Shown: positions 14,391 to 23,073, counted from the first letter of the stretch. The stretch: 46,379 bases of DNA from an uncultured Flavobacteriaceae bacterium (GCA_947494205.1 CANLUH010000029.1:1-46379), one strand, 5' to 3'. The notes: a model not told the origin generated them from the sequence alone. Program-made: numbers and translations.

Positions 14391-17012
14391 ATGGCAGAAG
14401 AACAGGACGACTTAGACAACTTAGCAAACGAAAATACAGAACATCAAGAGCCCCAAGAAACCATTACCCGAATTACGGGAATGTATAAAGAGTGGTTTTT
14501 AGATTATGCATCTTACGTTATTCTAGAACGTGCAGTACCAGCTATAGAAGATGGTTTTAAACCTGTACAACGTCGTATAATGCATTCTATGAAAGATTTA
14601 GACGATGGACGTTACAATAAGGTAGCAAACATCGTTGGGCATACCATGCAGTACCACCCGCACGGTGATGCTAGTATTGCCGATGCCATGGTGCAAATAG
14701 GTCAAAAGGACTTATTAATAGATACCCAAGGAAACTGGGGGAATATTTTAACAGGAGATCGTGCTGCAGCGTCTCGTTATATAGAAGCTCGTATTTCTAA
14801 GTTTGGATTAGATGTCGTTTATAATCCTAAAATTACAGAATGGCAGGCCTCTTACGATGGACGTAGAAAAGAACCTGTTAATTTACCTGTAATGTTTCCG
14901 TTACTGTTAGCGCAAGGCGGAGAAGGGATTGCTGTAGGTTTATCCACAAAAATATTACCACATAACTTTATAGAGCTTATAGAAGCTTCTATAAAACATT
15001 TACAAGGCAAACGCTTTACGTTAGTTCCAGACTTTCCAACAGCAGGAATAGCAGATTTTTCCAATTATAATGATGGCTTAAGAGGCGGTAAAGTACGTGT
15101 AAGAGCAAGAATATCTCAACGCGATAAAAATACTTTAGTTATTACAGAGATTCCTTTTGCAACAACAACATCGTCATTAATAGACTCAATTTTAAAGGCG
15201 AACGATAAAGGAAAAATTAAAATAAAAAAGATAGAAGATAATACAGCTGCTGAGGTTGAAATTTTAATACACCTGCCTTCAGGTTTATCTCCAGATAAAA
15301 CTATAGATGCCTTATATGCTTTTACAAGTTGTGAATCTTCAATATCACCATTAGGCTGTGTTATTGAAGATAATAAGCCACTATTTGTAGGTGTTACAGA
15401 AATGTTACGCCGTAGTACAGACAACACCGTTCAGTTACTAAAACAAGAGTTAGAAATAAAACTAGGCGAGTTCGAAGAGCAATGGCACTTTGCAAGTCTA
15501 GAACGTATTTTTATAGAAAATAGAATTTACCGTGATATAGAAGAGGAAGAAACGTGGGATGGCGTTATTCAAGCTATAGATAAAGGGTTAAAACCACATA
15601 TAAAACATTTAAAACGCGCTATTACTGTTGAAGATATTACACGTTTAACAGAAATTAGAATTAAGCGTATTTCTAAATTCGATATCGATAAAGCACAACA
15701 AAAAATAGATGCTTTAGAAGACCAAATTGCTGAGGTAAAACACCATTTAGCAAACCTTATAGATTATGCCATTGCCTATTTTACAAGATTAAGAAAAGAA
15801 TATGGCGAAGGTAGAGAACGTAAAACAGAAATTAGAACGTTTGGAGATGTAGATGCTACAAAAGTAGTTATCCGTAACACGAAACTCTATGTTAATAGAG
15901 AAGAAGGTTTTATAGGTACCTCTTTACGTCGTGATGAATATGTGTGCGATTGTAGTGATATAGATGATATTATAGCGTTTACAAACGATGGTAAAATGAT
16001 GGTTACCAAAGTAGGAACAAAAACCTTTATTGGTAAAAATATTATTCATGTTGCTGTCTTTAAAAAGAAAGATAAACGTACCATTTACAACTTAATTTAT
16101 AGAGATGGAGGTAAAGGACCATCATATATAAAACGTTTTGCTGTTACAGCAATGACTAGGGATAAAGAGTACGATTTAACAAACGGAAACAAAAGTTCAA
16201 AACTCTGGTACTTTTCGGCAAACCCTAATGGAGAAGCCGAGGTTATTAGTTTGTATTTAAGACAAGTAGGAAGCGTTAAGAAATTAAAGTGGGATATAGA
16301 TTTTGCAGATATCTTAATAAAAGGTAGAGCCTCTAAAGGAAATTTAGTTACTAAATATCCAATTAAGAAAATTGAACTTAAGGAGAAAGGCGTTTCTACA
16401 TTAAAGCCACGCAAAATATGGTTTGATGAAACTGTAAGACGTATTAATGTCGATGGAAGAGGAGAGTTATTAGGAGAATTTAGAGGGGAAGATCGTATTT
16501 TAATAATCAACCAAAAAGGAATCGCAAAAACGATAATACCAGAAGTTACTGCACATTTTGATGACGATATGATTGTGATGGAAAAATGGATTCCTAAGAA
16601 ACCAGTTTCTGCTATTTATTTCGATGGAGAAAAAGAGAAATATTACGTAAAACGTTTCTTAATTGAAAATGAGAGCAAAGAAGAATCATTTATCACTGCA
16701 CATGAAAAATCGCAATTAGAAATAGTTTCAACAGATTGGAAACCAATTGCTGAGGTTGTTTTTGCAAAAGAACGAGGTAAAGATAGAAAAGACAATTTAG
16801 AAATAAATTTAGAAGAATTTATAGCTGTAAAGGGGATTACCGCATTAGGAAACCAGTTAACAAAAGATAAGGTAAACCAGATTAACTTGCTAGACCCAAT
16901 TCCGCATGAAGAACCAGAAGATCTTCCAGCAAATGACATAGAAGTTGTTGATGAAGAAAACGTTTCTAACGATGATGAAGATAATAAGGATGATCAACCA
17001 ACGTTATTTTAA
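14391..17012 (+). CDS. parC: DNA topoisomerase IV subunit A
   Basis: The breakage-reunion subunit of topoisomerase IV, 873 residues. The active-site tyrosine is Y130 in SRYIEARIS, preceded by the QGNWGNI and HPHGDAS motifs of the winged-helix domain. The GyrA-box needed for negative supercoiling (QRRGGKG) is not seen, supporting ParC. The C-terminal beta-pinwheel is followed by a very acidic tail (from about 838; EEPEDLPANDIEVVDEEN). The ATG at 14391 is preferred to one at 14376 inside a REP-like element. It follows parE and a small membrane protein on the same strand. Confidence 0.95.
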   Translation: MAEEQDDLDNLANENTEHQEPQETITRITGMYKEWFLDYASYVILERAVPAIEDGFKPVQRRIMHSMKDLDDGRYNKVANIVGHTMQYHPHGDASIADAMVQIGQKDLLIDTQGNWGNILTGDRAAASRYIEARISKFGLDVVYNPKITEWQASYDGRRKEPVNLPVMFPLLLAQGGEGIAVGLSTKILPHNFIELIEASIKHLQGKRFTLVPDFPTAGIADFSNYNDGLRGGKVRVRARISQRDKNTLVITEIPFATTTSSLIDSILKANDKGKIKIKKIEDNTAAEVEILIHLPSGLSPDKTIDALYAFTSCESSISPLGCVIEDNKPLFVGVTEMLRRSTDNTVQLLKQELEIKLGEFEEQWHFASLERIFIENRIYRDIEEEETWDGVIQAIDKGLKPHIKHLKRAITVEDITRLTEIRIKRISKFDIDKAQQKIDALEDQIAEVKHHLANLIDYAIAYFTRLRKEYGEGRERKTEIRTFGDVDATKVVIRNTKLYVNREEGFIGTSLRRDEYVCDCSDIDDIIAFTNDGKMMVTKVGTKTFIGKNIIHVAVFKKKDKRTIYNLIYRDGGKGPSYIKRFAVTAMTRDKEYDLTNGNKSSKLWYFSANPNGEAEVISLYLRQVGSVKKLKWDIDFADILIKGRASKGNLVTKYPIKKIELKEKGVSTLKPRKIWFDETVRRINVDGRGELLGEFRGEDRILIINQKGIAKTIIPEVTAHFDDDMIVMEKWIPKKPVSAIYFDGEKEKYYVKRFLIENESKEESFITAHEKSQLEIVSTDWKPIAEVVFAKERGKDRKDNLEINLEEFIAVKGITALGNQLTKDKVNQINLLDPIPHEEPEDLPANDIEVVDEENVSNDDEDNKDDQPTLF

Positions 17013-17022
17013 AATAACCTAG

Positions 17023-17030
17023 TACTTTTG
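17023..17030 (+). promoter_or_regulatory. -7 element TACTTTTG just before a start codon
   Basis: TACTTTTG fits TAnnTTTG and ends only four bases before the ATG at 17035. If it is used, the transcript would start at or next to the start codon. No convincing -33 element is seen. Confidence 0.45.
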
Positions 17031-17034
17031 TATC

Positions 17035-18189
17035 ATGATTAAAAAATATCTTTCTTTCTTCTTAATTAGTGCTGTTTGTACATTATATGCGCAACAAGAA
17101 TTAATAGAAGATATAGCGTTTCCTAATCCAGATGCTGAGATTACTAAGTTTCTAAAAGATAATAGTATTTATGGAGAAGCTAAGTTTAAAGGACCTTTAA
17201 AGACTGTTTTTATTCATGTTAAGCACGTCGATGATAGTGTTTTAACAAGTGAATCTAAAATAAAACTGTTCTACGATTCTAAGAGTAAATTACAGAAAAA
17301 AATAGATCAAGAGATTTTATACACAGGTATAGAACCTTGTCTTTGTGCAGATGAAGAAGACGAAAGTACAGTAAACTTTACAGACACCATTTTTTACAAT
17401 ACAAAAATCGTTAAGTCTGTAAAAAAAGCAAAACCAATAGCTGTAGATTCATTAACTGGAGCATTAGAATTAAAGAAAAATTACTGGTATAAGGATGATT
17501 TATTAGTTCAGAAAATTGACATAGATGATGTAAAAACTGTTTATGTATACGATGCTAATAAAAGACTAATAGAAGAGCACGTTTATGTTAGGGATGTTAT
17601 AGAAAATGAGAGAACTAGTGCTGCAGATGAAGATGTTGCGTATTTAATGACAGATTTTTATAAAAATTATATGGCCAAAGCAACTTATAATGATAAAGGT
17701 CAGATTGCAGAAATAAAATCGTACAGCCATTTTCAAGAAGAATTTTATTTTTCTCATATTGTATATAGCTATAATGAAGAGAATCAATTAATAGATTATA
17801 AAAAGACAACTAGAGATTACTATAATATTGCAATTAATTCAAATGAAGATTTAGATAAACAATCGTGGTTTGAGTTAATAGATTATATGTCTGGAAGCGT
17901 TACTCAAAACTGGATTTATAAAGATAATAAGTTAGTGAAATCTGTGTATAAATCTAGTAGCGATGAAAGCATATATACTCAGGATTATATTTATAATAAA
18001 GATTCTATAGTAATAAATGAGTTTAATACTTCATTCTCATTAATAGATAATAAAACTGAGGAGTATAAAAGCAAATCTATTTACGAATACGATATGCACG
18101 ATAATCTTATATCGTATAAATCGGTAAATCTTTCCGAAGGAAAAGAAATTGTTGTAACAGATGCTGTTTTAAAAATTACTTACCAGTAA
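17035..18189 (+). CDS. Secreted protein with YD-like repeats
   Basis: A 384-residue exported protein: signal peptide about 1-20 (FLISAVCTLYA-QQ). The body carries several tyrosine-Asp/Asn repeats resembling RHS/YD units, such as KLFYDSKSKLQKKI, VYVYDANKRLIEEHVY, ATYNDKGQIAEIKSY, YSYNEENQLIDYKKT and YEYDMHDNLISYKS. Such repeats form beta strands and are common in Bacteroidota outer-surface proteins of unknown role. It lacks the RHS core hydrolysis motif and is far too short to be a toxin cage. Its last 14 bases overlap the end of the convergent gene at 18176-18769. Confidence 0.78.
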   Translation: MIKKYLSFFLISAVCTLYAQQELIEDIAFPNPDAEITKFLKDNSIYGEAKFKGPLKTVFIHVKHVDDSVLTSESKIKLFYDSKSKLQKKIDQEILYTGIEPCLCADEEDESTVNFTDTIFYNTKIVKSVKKAKPIAVDSLTGALELKKNYWYKDDLLVQKIDIDDVKTVYVYDANKRLIEEHVYVRDVIENERTSAADEDVAYLMTDFYKNYMAKATYNDKGQIAEIKSYSHFQEEFYFSHIVYSYNEENQLIDYKKTTRDYYNIAINSNEDLDKQSWFELIDYMSGSVTQNWIYKDNKLVKSVYKSSSDESIYTQDYIYNKDSIVINEFNTSFSLIDNKTEEYKSKSIYEYDMHDNLISYKSVNLSEGKEIVVTDAVLKITYQ

Positions 18190-18769
18190 GATCTAGACTG
18201 TTTCTAATAGCGTATAATTCACTCCAAACAGCTTCTTTTTTCGACTTAGGTGAGACTAAACCTATAATGTAAGACGTATTAGTCTTTTTGTTTTTAACAA
18301 CATCTAAATCAATATTTAAAAGTAATTCTTCTCCAGAGTTAAAAGTGTCAAAATATACAACAGTACCTGTGTAATTAGCCTTTTTTTGTCGCTTTAAATC
18401 GATTTTAATCTTAGACGTGTCTATAGCCATTTTTTTAGAATTTGCAACTGCATAACAAAGCCCTCTGTAGTATTTATATAAAAGCTGTTTAGCTTTACGT
18501 TTTGGTAGTGTTACATTATCATTAATAGCGATAACAAAAGCATAAGAGAAATATTTTTCAGCTTTAGTGTCAAACATACCAGGAGCAAAACGTAATTCTT
18601 CAAAACCATTTTTATATTTAATACTAGGCGCGAAATCTAATGGTAAGTCTATTTTTTCATATCTCCAATCTGTAGGCGTTTTTAAAATAATTGGAGTTTT
18701 ATCTTGGGCTATAGAAAACTGACATCCAAAAAATAAAAGGAGAACTATTAATTTATATGTTTTAATCAT
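18176..18769 (-). CDS. Secreted hypothetical protein
   Basis: A 197-residue protein with a signal peptide about 1-21 (LLLFFGCQFSIAQ). C16 in FFGC could be read as a lipidation site, but the downstream SIAQ cleavage context is equally good, so lipoprotein or soluble form is undecided. The mature part contains KTPTDWRYEKIDLPLDFAP, GFEELRFAPGMFD and a KRKAKQLLYKYYRGL basic helix. It does not match a family I recognise. It overlaps the convergent secreted gene by 14 bases at the 3' end. Confidence 0.7.
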   Translation of the reverse strand: MIKTYKLIVLLLFFGCQFSIAQDKTPIILKTPTDWRYEKIDLPLDFAPSIKYKNGFEELRFAPGMFDTKAEKYFSYAFVIAINDNVTLPKRKAKQLLYKYYRGLCYAVANSKKMAIDTSKIKIDLKRQKKANYTGTVVYFDTFNSGEELLLNIDLDVVKNKKTNTSYIIGLVSPKSKKEAVWSELYAIRNSLDLTGK

Positions 18770-18929
18770 TATGTAATGTGTTTTTTAACTTTAGATCTTA
18801 AAAATGCGATAAATAAAAAGTGTGTGATAACAAGTAGAGCTAATCCTTTTGGTATAGCTTCAATATGAATTTAATTAAGACGTTCTATTTACAATAAATG
18901 TGTAATCTCTATAATTAGCGTAAAGCCTA

Positions 18930-19304
18930 TTAAAACTTAAAAGCAGTTCCTTTCTGTTTTTTAGTTTCTCCAACATAGGAATATTCAAAAACATAAGTAG
19001 AATCTGTTGTTGTTAATATTTTTAAATGAATATCCTTGCGCTCTGCCATGCTTTTAGGATTAATAGTTTTAAAAATAACTTCGCAGTCATTAATCCATCT
19101 CACTTCAGAAGAGTCTACCTTTCCATTATAAGTTTCAATCTGTAAAGTTTTAGTTCTTATAAAAGAAGATTTAAAAGTTTCTCCGTTAATAATAACTTCA
19201 CTTTTAAAATTACCAATTTTAAAATCTTTACACTGGCGTTCGGCAGGAGTAATACAACTCGAACATAATAAAAGGAAAACTACAAATACTAATATTTGTT
19301 TCAT
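18930..19304 (-). CDS. Small lipoprotein, about 124 residues
   Basis: A predicted lipoprotein starting MKQILVF at 19304; the signal ends LLLCSSC (C18). An in-frame ATG at 19328 would add eight polar residues before the signal and is disfavoured. The mature domain has ERQCKDFKIGNFKS, SSEVRWINDCEVIFKTINPKSM and a final SYVGETKKQKGTA. Similar small flavobacterial proteins have, from memory, sometimes been labelled as topoisomerase IV, probably because they occur near parE/parC; nothing in this sequence resembles a topoisomerase. Function unknown. Confidence 0.72.
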   Translation of the reverse strand: MKQILVFVVFLLLCSSCITPAERQCKDFKIGNFKSEVIINGETFKSSFIRTKTLQIETYNGKVDSSEVRWINDCEVIFKTINPKSMAERKDIHLKILTTTDSTYVFEYSYVGETKKQKGTAFKF

Positions 19305-19640
19305 GTGGTTATGTTTATTGATTTTCAATGGTCACTTGCTATTCGCTATTAATCATTCCTTTTGAATGATAAAGGTTTTAACATGCTCGTTTCATAAAAG
19401 AGAATTTCGGAACAAATTTAATGAATATATAAATTCAGTCATTTATAAATACAATCTATATTAATTAATAATTAAAAAAAAACATCAAAAAACGAATCGT
19501 TTCATAAATCGCGTATTTGAAAATTTTCTGTATAAAGTTACGAATACGCAAAATTTACTAAAAAATGATTTTTACATAAAAAATAAAAAAAATAGATTTT
19601 TGCTTGGAAATTAAAAAAGAATTAAAATTTAATATTTTTA
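19305..19640. other. Intergenic region, 336 bases
   Basis: Very AT-rich spacer. It contains three degenerate heptamers (GTCACTT, GCTATTC, GCTATTA; 19331-19351) and a seven-base-pair hairpin ATCATTC / GAATGAT at 19352-19370. No coding signal or RNA gene was recognised. Confidence 0.5.
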
Positions 19641-20141
19641 TTAGGAATTTTGAAAATTAGAAAAACTTCCATCTTTATAAAAAATGACAATACGTTCAAT
19701 TTCTTTTTTTTCTGAATTCACAATTTTTTGAATTTCGAAATTTTCTGGAGCTTCATTTTTTATTTCAGTTTTTGAAATTGAATTTTGAGTTTCAGAAAAT
19801 AAATTAGGATTCCTATCTAAATTCTGATGTTGTGTTTCAACTTCATTTTTAATCTGAATCGGATTTTGATTTGGAAGAGTAGGTTGTATTTTAGTTTTTA
19901 CTTCAATATTTTTTTCAGCAGGAAATTTTCCTTTTCCATTCATTAACCAATACAATTCTACTTCGGGAAAAGAGGAGAGTACTTTTAAAACAAATTCCAA
20001 ACTTGGTTTATTTCTACCAGAAAGTATGTGAGAAATACTAGAGCGTTGCACACCTATTTTTTCAGCAAAAGAAGAGGCGCTTTCACCGTAATATTCAATG
20101 ACTTTTTTAAGTCTTTTAGTAAATTCTTCGTTATTTAGCAT
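19641..20141 (-). CDS. XRE-family transcriptional repressor
   Basis: A 166-residue DNA-binding regulator. Residues 7-60 form a Cro/cI-type helix-turn-helix, with the helices around ASSFAEKIGVQRSSISHIL (22-40) and SGRNKPSLEF. The rest is a Gln/Asn/Lys-rich linker of about 80 residues and a short C-terminal strand (IERIVIFYKDGSF). No peptidase or ligand domain is seen, so control by self-cleavage is unlikely. It is divergent from an M14 peptidase gene, and the shared 347-base region has six copies of a TGTTTACA-N2-TGTAAACA palindrome. Two lie directly in front of this gene and contain its -7 motifs, which implies autoregulation. I call it a repressor by inference from operator placement. Confidence 0.88.
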   Translation of the reverse strand: MLNNEEFTKRLKKVIEYYGESASSFAEKIGVQRSSISHILSGRNKPSLEFVLKVLSSFPEVELYWLMNGKGKFPAEKNIEVKTKIQPTLPNQNPIQIKNEVETQHQNLDRNPNLFSETQNSISKTEIKNEAPENFEIQKIVNSEKKEIERIVIFYKDGSFSNFQNS

Positions 20142-20142
20142 G

Positions 20143-20196
20143 TTGTTACAAATGTAAACATTGAATGTTTAATATTGATGTTTACAAATGTAACGT
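20143..20196 (-). promoter_or_regulatory. Operators 1 and 2 overlapping XRE promoter
   Basis: Operator 1 (20143-20160) and operator 2 (20179-20196) both carry the TTACA-AA-TGTAA core. On the minus strand each contains TACATTTG (20149-20156 and 20185-20192), a TAnnTTTG -7 element. Binding of a protein here would directly block the XRE promoter. Confidence 0.75.
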
Positions 20197-20376
20197 TTAT
20201 GTATTTAATATCATAATAATTAATTAAAATTCTAAAAACAAAGCATTTGTAGTTGCATTAATACTTTATGTTAAGATATTTAATCACCTGATTACGTTAT
20301 TTTTGTGTTTTTAATAGTGTTTTAATTGAATATTATTCAATACTTATAAAGCTCTTTAATCATCAAAAAAATTAAA

Positions 20377-20475
20377 TGTATACAATCGTAAACAACAAGT
20401 TCAAATTTTCATGTTTACATTTGTAAAACATCTTGTTTACAATTGTAAAAGTATTAATGTTTACATTTGTTACTC
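20377..20475 (+). promoter_or_regulatory. Operators 3 to 6 overlapping M14 peptidase promoter
   Basis: Four palindromes of the TGTTTACA-N2-TGTAAACA type lie at 20377-20394, 20412-20429, 20434-20451 and 20458-20475. The last one contains TACATTTG (20462-20469), a -7 element 19 bases before the ATG at 20489, with a TTG at 20443-20445 as possible -33. Operator 4 holds a second TACATTTG. Confidence 0.78.
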
Positions 20476-20488
20476 TTATAATACTTAA

Positions 20489-21640
20489 ATGACTTTAAAT
20501 AGCTTAAAAGACCTTTATAAAAAGCATAAAGAACTATCGCTTTTTGGGCGTTACATAAACGCAGAACATATTAAACCTCTATTAGATAAACACGCTAATT
20601 TTTTTAAAATAGAATGCGTTGGAGTGTCTGTTTTAAAAGATGATATATATAGCATTACATTTGGTAATGGCCCTAAAAAAATATTAATGTGGTCGCAAAT
20701 GCACGGTAATGAGTCTACAACCACTAAAGCTGTTTTCGATCTATTAAACACAATTAGTAGTAATAATGAGTTCTCTAAACAGCTTTTAAAAGACTGTACA
20801 ATTAAAATTATTCCTATACTAAATCCAGATGGCGCTAAAGCATATACACGACTAAATGCTAATGCTGTCGATTTAAATAGGGACGCGGTAGACTTGTCTC
20901 AGCCAGAAAGTAAGGTCTTAAACGACTGTTTTAACCGTTTTAAACCTCACTTTTGCTTTAATTTACATGGTCAACGCACTATTTTTAGTGCGGGCAAGGT
21001 TAATAAATCGGCTACAGTATCGTTTTTATCGCCTGCTCAAGACGAAGCTTGCGCTATAACGGATACACGTAAGAAAGCTATGTCTTTAATAGTAAAGATG
21101 AATGCGCTTTTACAATTACAGATTCCAAATCAAGTAGGTATTTACGATGATGCCTTTAATATTAACTGTGTAGGGGATAAGTTTCAAACGCTTAATGTGC
21201 CTACCGTTCTGTTTGAAGCAGGACATTATGCAAACGATTACGACCGAGAAGTGGTAAGAGAGTATATTTATCAATCTTTATTAGTCGCTTTAAAAGCTAT
21301 AGTTGCTGACACGATAGCTATAGAGGATTACAAAGCTTACTTAGCTATACCAGAAAATGAGAAATACTTTTACGATATTATAATTAGGAATGCTAAGGTT
21401 AAAGGACGAGTTGTGGATATTGCTGTACAGTATGAAGAACGATTAATAGGTGAAACATTGCATTTTGTACCTAAAATTGAGAAAATAGGGTCTTTAAAAA
21501 CGTCTTTTGCTCATAAAACGATAGAAGCTAATAATTCAGCGGTTTTAAATGCTGAAAATAATGAGCTAGAATTAGGTAGCGAAATCGATTTCGTAAATGT
21601 TAACAATGTAAAATTATCATTAAAAATCTTAAAATCTTAG
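20489..21640 (+). CDS. M14-family zinc carboxypeptidase-like protein (cytosolic)
   Basis: A 383-residue metallopeptidase-like protein without signal peptide, so probably cytosolic. Zinc ligands are H72 and E75 in QMHGNEST, and H160 in FNLHGQ; the arginine in LNRDA (R131) and the catalytic-type glutamate E243 in VLFEAGHYAND are also present, so the active site looks intact. After residue 260 the sequence becomes a separate smaller domain. It resembles the M14 and succinylglutamate-desuccinylase-like group, whose members remove C-terminal residues or deacylate amino acids; the substrate is not clear. Four operators for the divergent XRE regulator stand in front of it. Confidence 0.85.
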   Translation: MTLNSLKDLYKKHKELSLFGRYINAEHIKPLLDKHANFFKIECVGVSVLKDDIYSITFGNGPKKILMWSQMHGNESTTTKAVFDLLNTISSNNEFSKQLLKDCTIKIIPILNPDGAKAYTRLNANAVDLNRDAVDLSQPESKVLNDCFNRFKPHFCFNLHGQRTIFSAGKVNKSATVSFLSPAQDEACAITDTRKKAMSLIVKMNALLQLQIPNQVGIYDDAFNINCVGDKFQTLNVPTVLFEAGHYANDYDREVVREYIYQSLLVALKAIVADTIAIEDYKAYLAIPENEKYFYDIIIRNAKVKGRVVDIAVQYEERLIGETLHFVPKIEKIGSLKTSFAHKTIEANNSAVLNAENNELELGSEIDFVNVNNVKLSLKILKS

Positions 21641-21653
21641 AATTCAATGCTTA

Positions 21654-21680
21654 TTGTTCAATAATATTGTATTATTTTTG
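21654..21680 (+). promoter_or_regulatory. Promoter of Lrp-like regulator
   Basis: TTG at 21654-21656 and TATTTTTG at 21673-21680 are separated by 16 bases. The -7 element lies 24 bases before the ATG at 21705, so the regulator has its own promoter independent of the M14 gene. Confidence 0.6.
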
Positions 21681-21704
21681 CTTTATATTTAATAAAAAAC
21701 AAAA

Positions 21705-22184
21705 ATGGCAAAATTTAAATTAGACGAAATTGATCATCAAATTCTTGATATGCTGATAGATAATACAAGGGTGCCTTTTACAGACATTGCAAAAAAATTA
21801 TTGATTTCAGCAGGTACAGTTCATGTGAGGGTTAAGAAAATGGAAGATGCGGGAATTATAAAAGGATCTTCGTTAACATTAGATTACAAAAAACTAGGAT
21901 ACTCTTTTATAGCTTACGTAGGAGTTTTTCTTCAGAATACATCGCAAACTACTTTTGTGTTAGAGCGTATTAACGAAATTCCGTTTGTAACAGTAGCACA
22001 CGTCACTACAGGGAAATTTAATATTTTCTGTAAAATCAGAGCGCGTAACACAGAACATGCAAAGGATGTTATCTTTATGTTAGATGATATTGAAGGTGTT
22101 TATAGAACAGAAACTATGATTTCTCTTGAAGAAAGTATTAACGATAAAAAGCGTTTAATGCACGATATTTTTAGAGAGCTATAA
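21705..22184 (+). CDS. Lrp/AsnC-family transcriptional regulator
   Basis: A 159-residue regulator. The N-terminal winged helix-turn-helix starts DEIDHQILDMLIDNTRVPFT and has the recognition helix in SAGTVHVRVKKMEDAGII. The C-terminal RAM domain follows (SFIAYVGVFL, VTTGKFNIFCKIRARNTEH, LDDIEGVYRTETMISLEE). These proteins form octamers and respond to amino acids or related ligands. Proline dehydrogenase and alanine dehydrogenase genes are 2-5 kb away, but control of them is only speculation. A strong terminator follows. Confidence 0.93.
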   Translation: MAKFKLDEIDHQILDMLIDNTRVPFTDIAKKLLISAGTVHVRVKKMEDAGIIKGSSLTLDYKKLGYSFIAYVGVFLQNTSQTTFVLERINEIPFVTVAHVTTGKFNIFCKIRARNTEHAKDVIFMLDDIEGVYRTETMISLEESINDKKRLMHDIFREL

Positions 22185-22207
22185 TTTATATTTAACACTA
22201 TATTATT

Positions 22208-22240
22208 AAAACCTTTCGAGCTTTCGAAAGGTTTTTTTAT
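22208..22240 (+). terminator. Terminator after Lrp-like regulator
   Basis: A nine-base-pair stem (22210-22218 with 22225-22233) and a six-base loop are followed by seven T. Confidence 0.9.
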
Positions 22241-22271
22241 TACTTTTATTTTTTAATTTAATGACTATTAT

Positions 22272-22787
22272 ATGAACGCTACCCAATTACATAAAGATGA
22301 GTATTTACCTTATTTTGAAAGCTACATTCAGCAAGCTGGAACTGTAGAGTTGATTGAAGGATTGAAGTCTGGTTTAGAAACTATTATTGCTTTTTATGAA
22401 GCTATAGATGATGGTAAATTAGAGTATCGTTATGCTGAAGGGAAGTGGACTATTAAAGAGATTATAAATCATTTAATAGACTCTGAGCGTGTGTTCTGTT
22501 ATCGTGCAATGCGTTTTGCTAGAGAAGATAAAACACAGTTAAGCGGATTTGATGAAAATCATTATACAGAGGCAAGTAGAGCGAATAGCAGGGATTTGTC
22601 GGCTTTATTAGAAGAGTATAAAACTGTAAGGCAATCTACAATAGCTTTATTTAATAGCTTCGATGATAAAATGCTTGTTAGTAAAGGGTTTGCAGGAAGC
22701 GGTGAAGTCTCTGTAAGAGCATTAGGGTTTTTAATTATAGGGCATGAAAAACACCATAGCAATGTAGTAAAAGAGCGTTATTTATAA
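22272..22787 (+). CDS. DinB-like metal-binding protein
   Basis: A 171-residue protein with the DinB/YfiT four-helix fold. The candidate metal-binding histidines are in EIINHLIDSERVF (about H59) and in GHEKHHSNV near the C-terminus (about H157 and H161). Members include thiol-dependent transferases such as bacillithiol transferases, and stress-induced proteins; Flavobacteriia are among the groups reported to use bacillithiol, so such a role is possible but unproven. Its 3' end faces a small minus-strand gene seven bases away. Confidence 0.85.
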   Translation: MNATQLHKDEYLPYFESYIQQAGTVELIEGLKSGLETIIAFYEAIDDGKLEYRYAEGKWTIKEIINHLIDSERVFCYRAMRFAREDKTQLSGFDENHYTEASRANSRDLSALLEEYKTVRQSTIALFNSFDDKMLVSKGFAGSGEVSVRALGFLIIGHEKHHSNVVKERYL

Positions 22788-22794
22788 AACGGCA

Positions 22795-23073
22795 TTAATC
22801 ATTGTCGTTAAAATCTACTATTACATGGCCATCATTGTTTAACTCTAAAACATCTTTAGTGTCAAAATTTGTCATGGTGTAATGTAGTTTGCTACTTACT
22901 TTTACTAAGTATATTGTGTCTTCTGTTTTAACTTCCACAGCTTCAATGGTTTCGTTTTTATGGTTGTCGAAAACAATAATATCTCTATCTCCATAACCAT
23001 CAGGGAATTTTTCGGTTAATAAGTTTAAAACCTCAGGTGTTAATTTTTTGTAGTCTACTATAACTCTTTTCAT
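22795..23073 (-). CDS. Conserved-looking hypothetical protein, 92 residues
   Basis: A small acidic cytosolic protein without signal peptide or membrane helix. Recognisable stretches are MKRVIVDYKKLTPEVLNLL, FPDGYGDRDIIVFDNHKNE and a C-terminal acidic tail (DFNDND). Coding quality is good and it fills the space between convergent and tandem genes neatly, but I do not recognise a family. It lies downstream of aroB on the same strand with about 100 bases between them. Confidence 0.7.
   Translation of the reverse strand: MKRVIVDYKKLTPEVLNLLTEKFPDGYGDRDIIVFDNHKNETIEAVEVKTEDTIYLVKVSSKLHYTMTNFDTKDVLELNNDGHVIVDFNDND

Larger units (their letters stand above)
20142..20488. other. Divergent control region with six operators, 347 bases
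   Basis: The spacer between the XRE gene and the M14 gene. Two palindromes lie at the XRE end and four at the peptidase end; the middle (about 20197-20376) is AT-rich without a recognisable site. Centre-to-centre distances are about 36 bases for the left pair, and 35, 22 and 24 bases in the right group. Confidence 0.8.

Noticed and set aside
16097-16510. 137-codon minus-strand frame inside parC
   Set aside because: Shadow of parC: serine/leucine-rich translation without any motif, and parC is intact across it.
17035-18189. RHS/YD-type polymorphic toxin
   Set aside because: It has YD-like repeats, but no RHS core, no variable toxic C-terminus and no immunity gene; the length is too small.
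18930-19304. Topoisomerase-related function for the small lipoprotein
   Set aside because: Only the proximity to parE/parC suggests it; the sequence is a short lipoprotein with no topoisomerase motif.
19641-21640. Prophage or integrated element around the XRE repressor
   Set aside because: The XRE gene resembles phage repressors, but there is no integrase, no structural gene, no attachment repeats, and both flanks are ordinary chromosomal genes.
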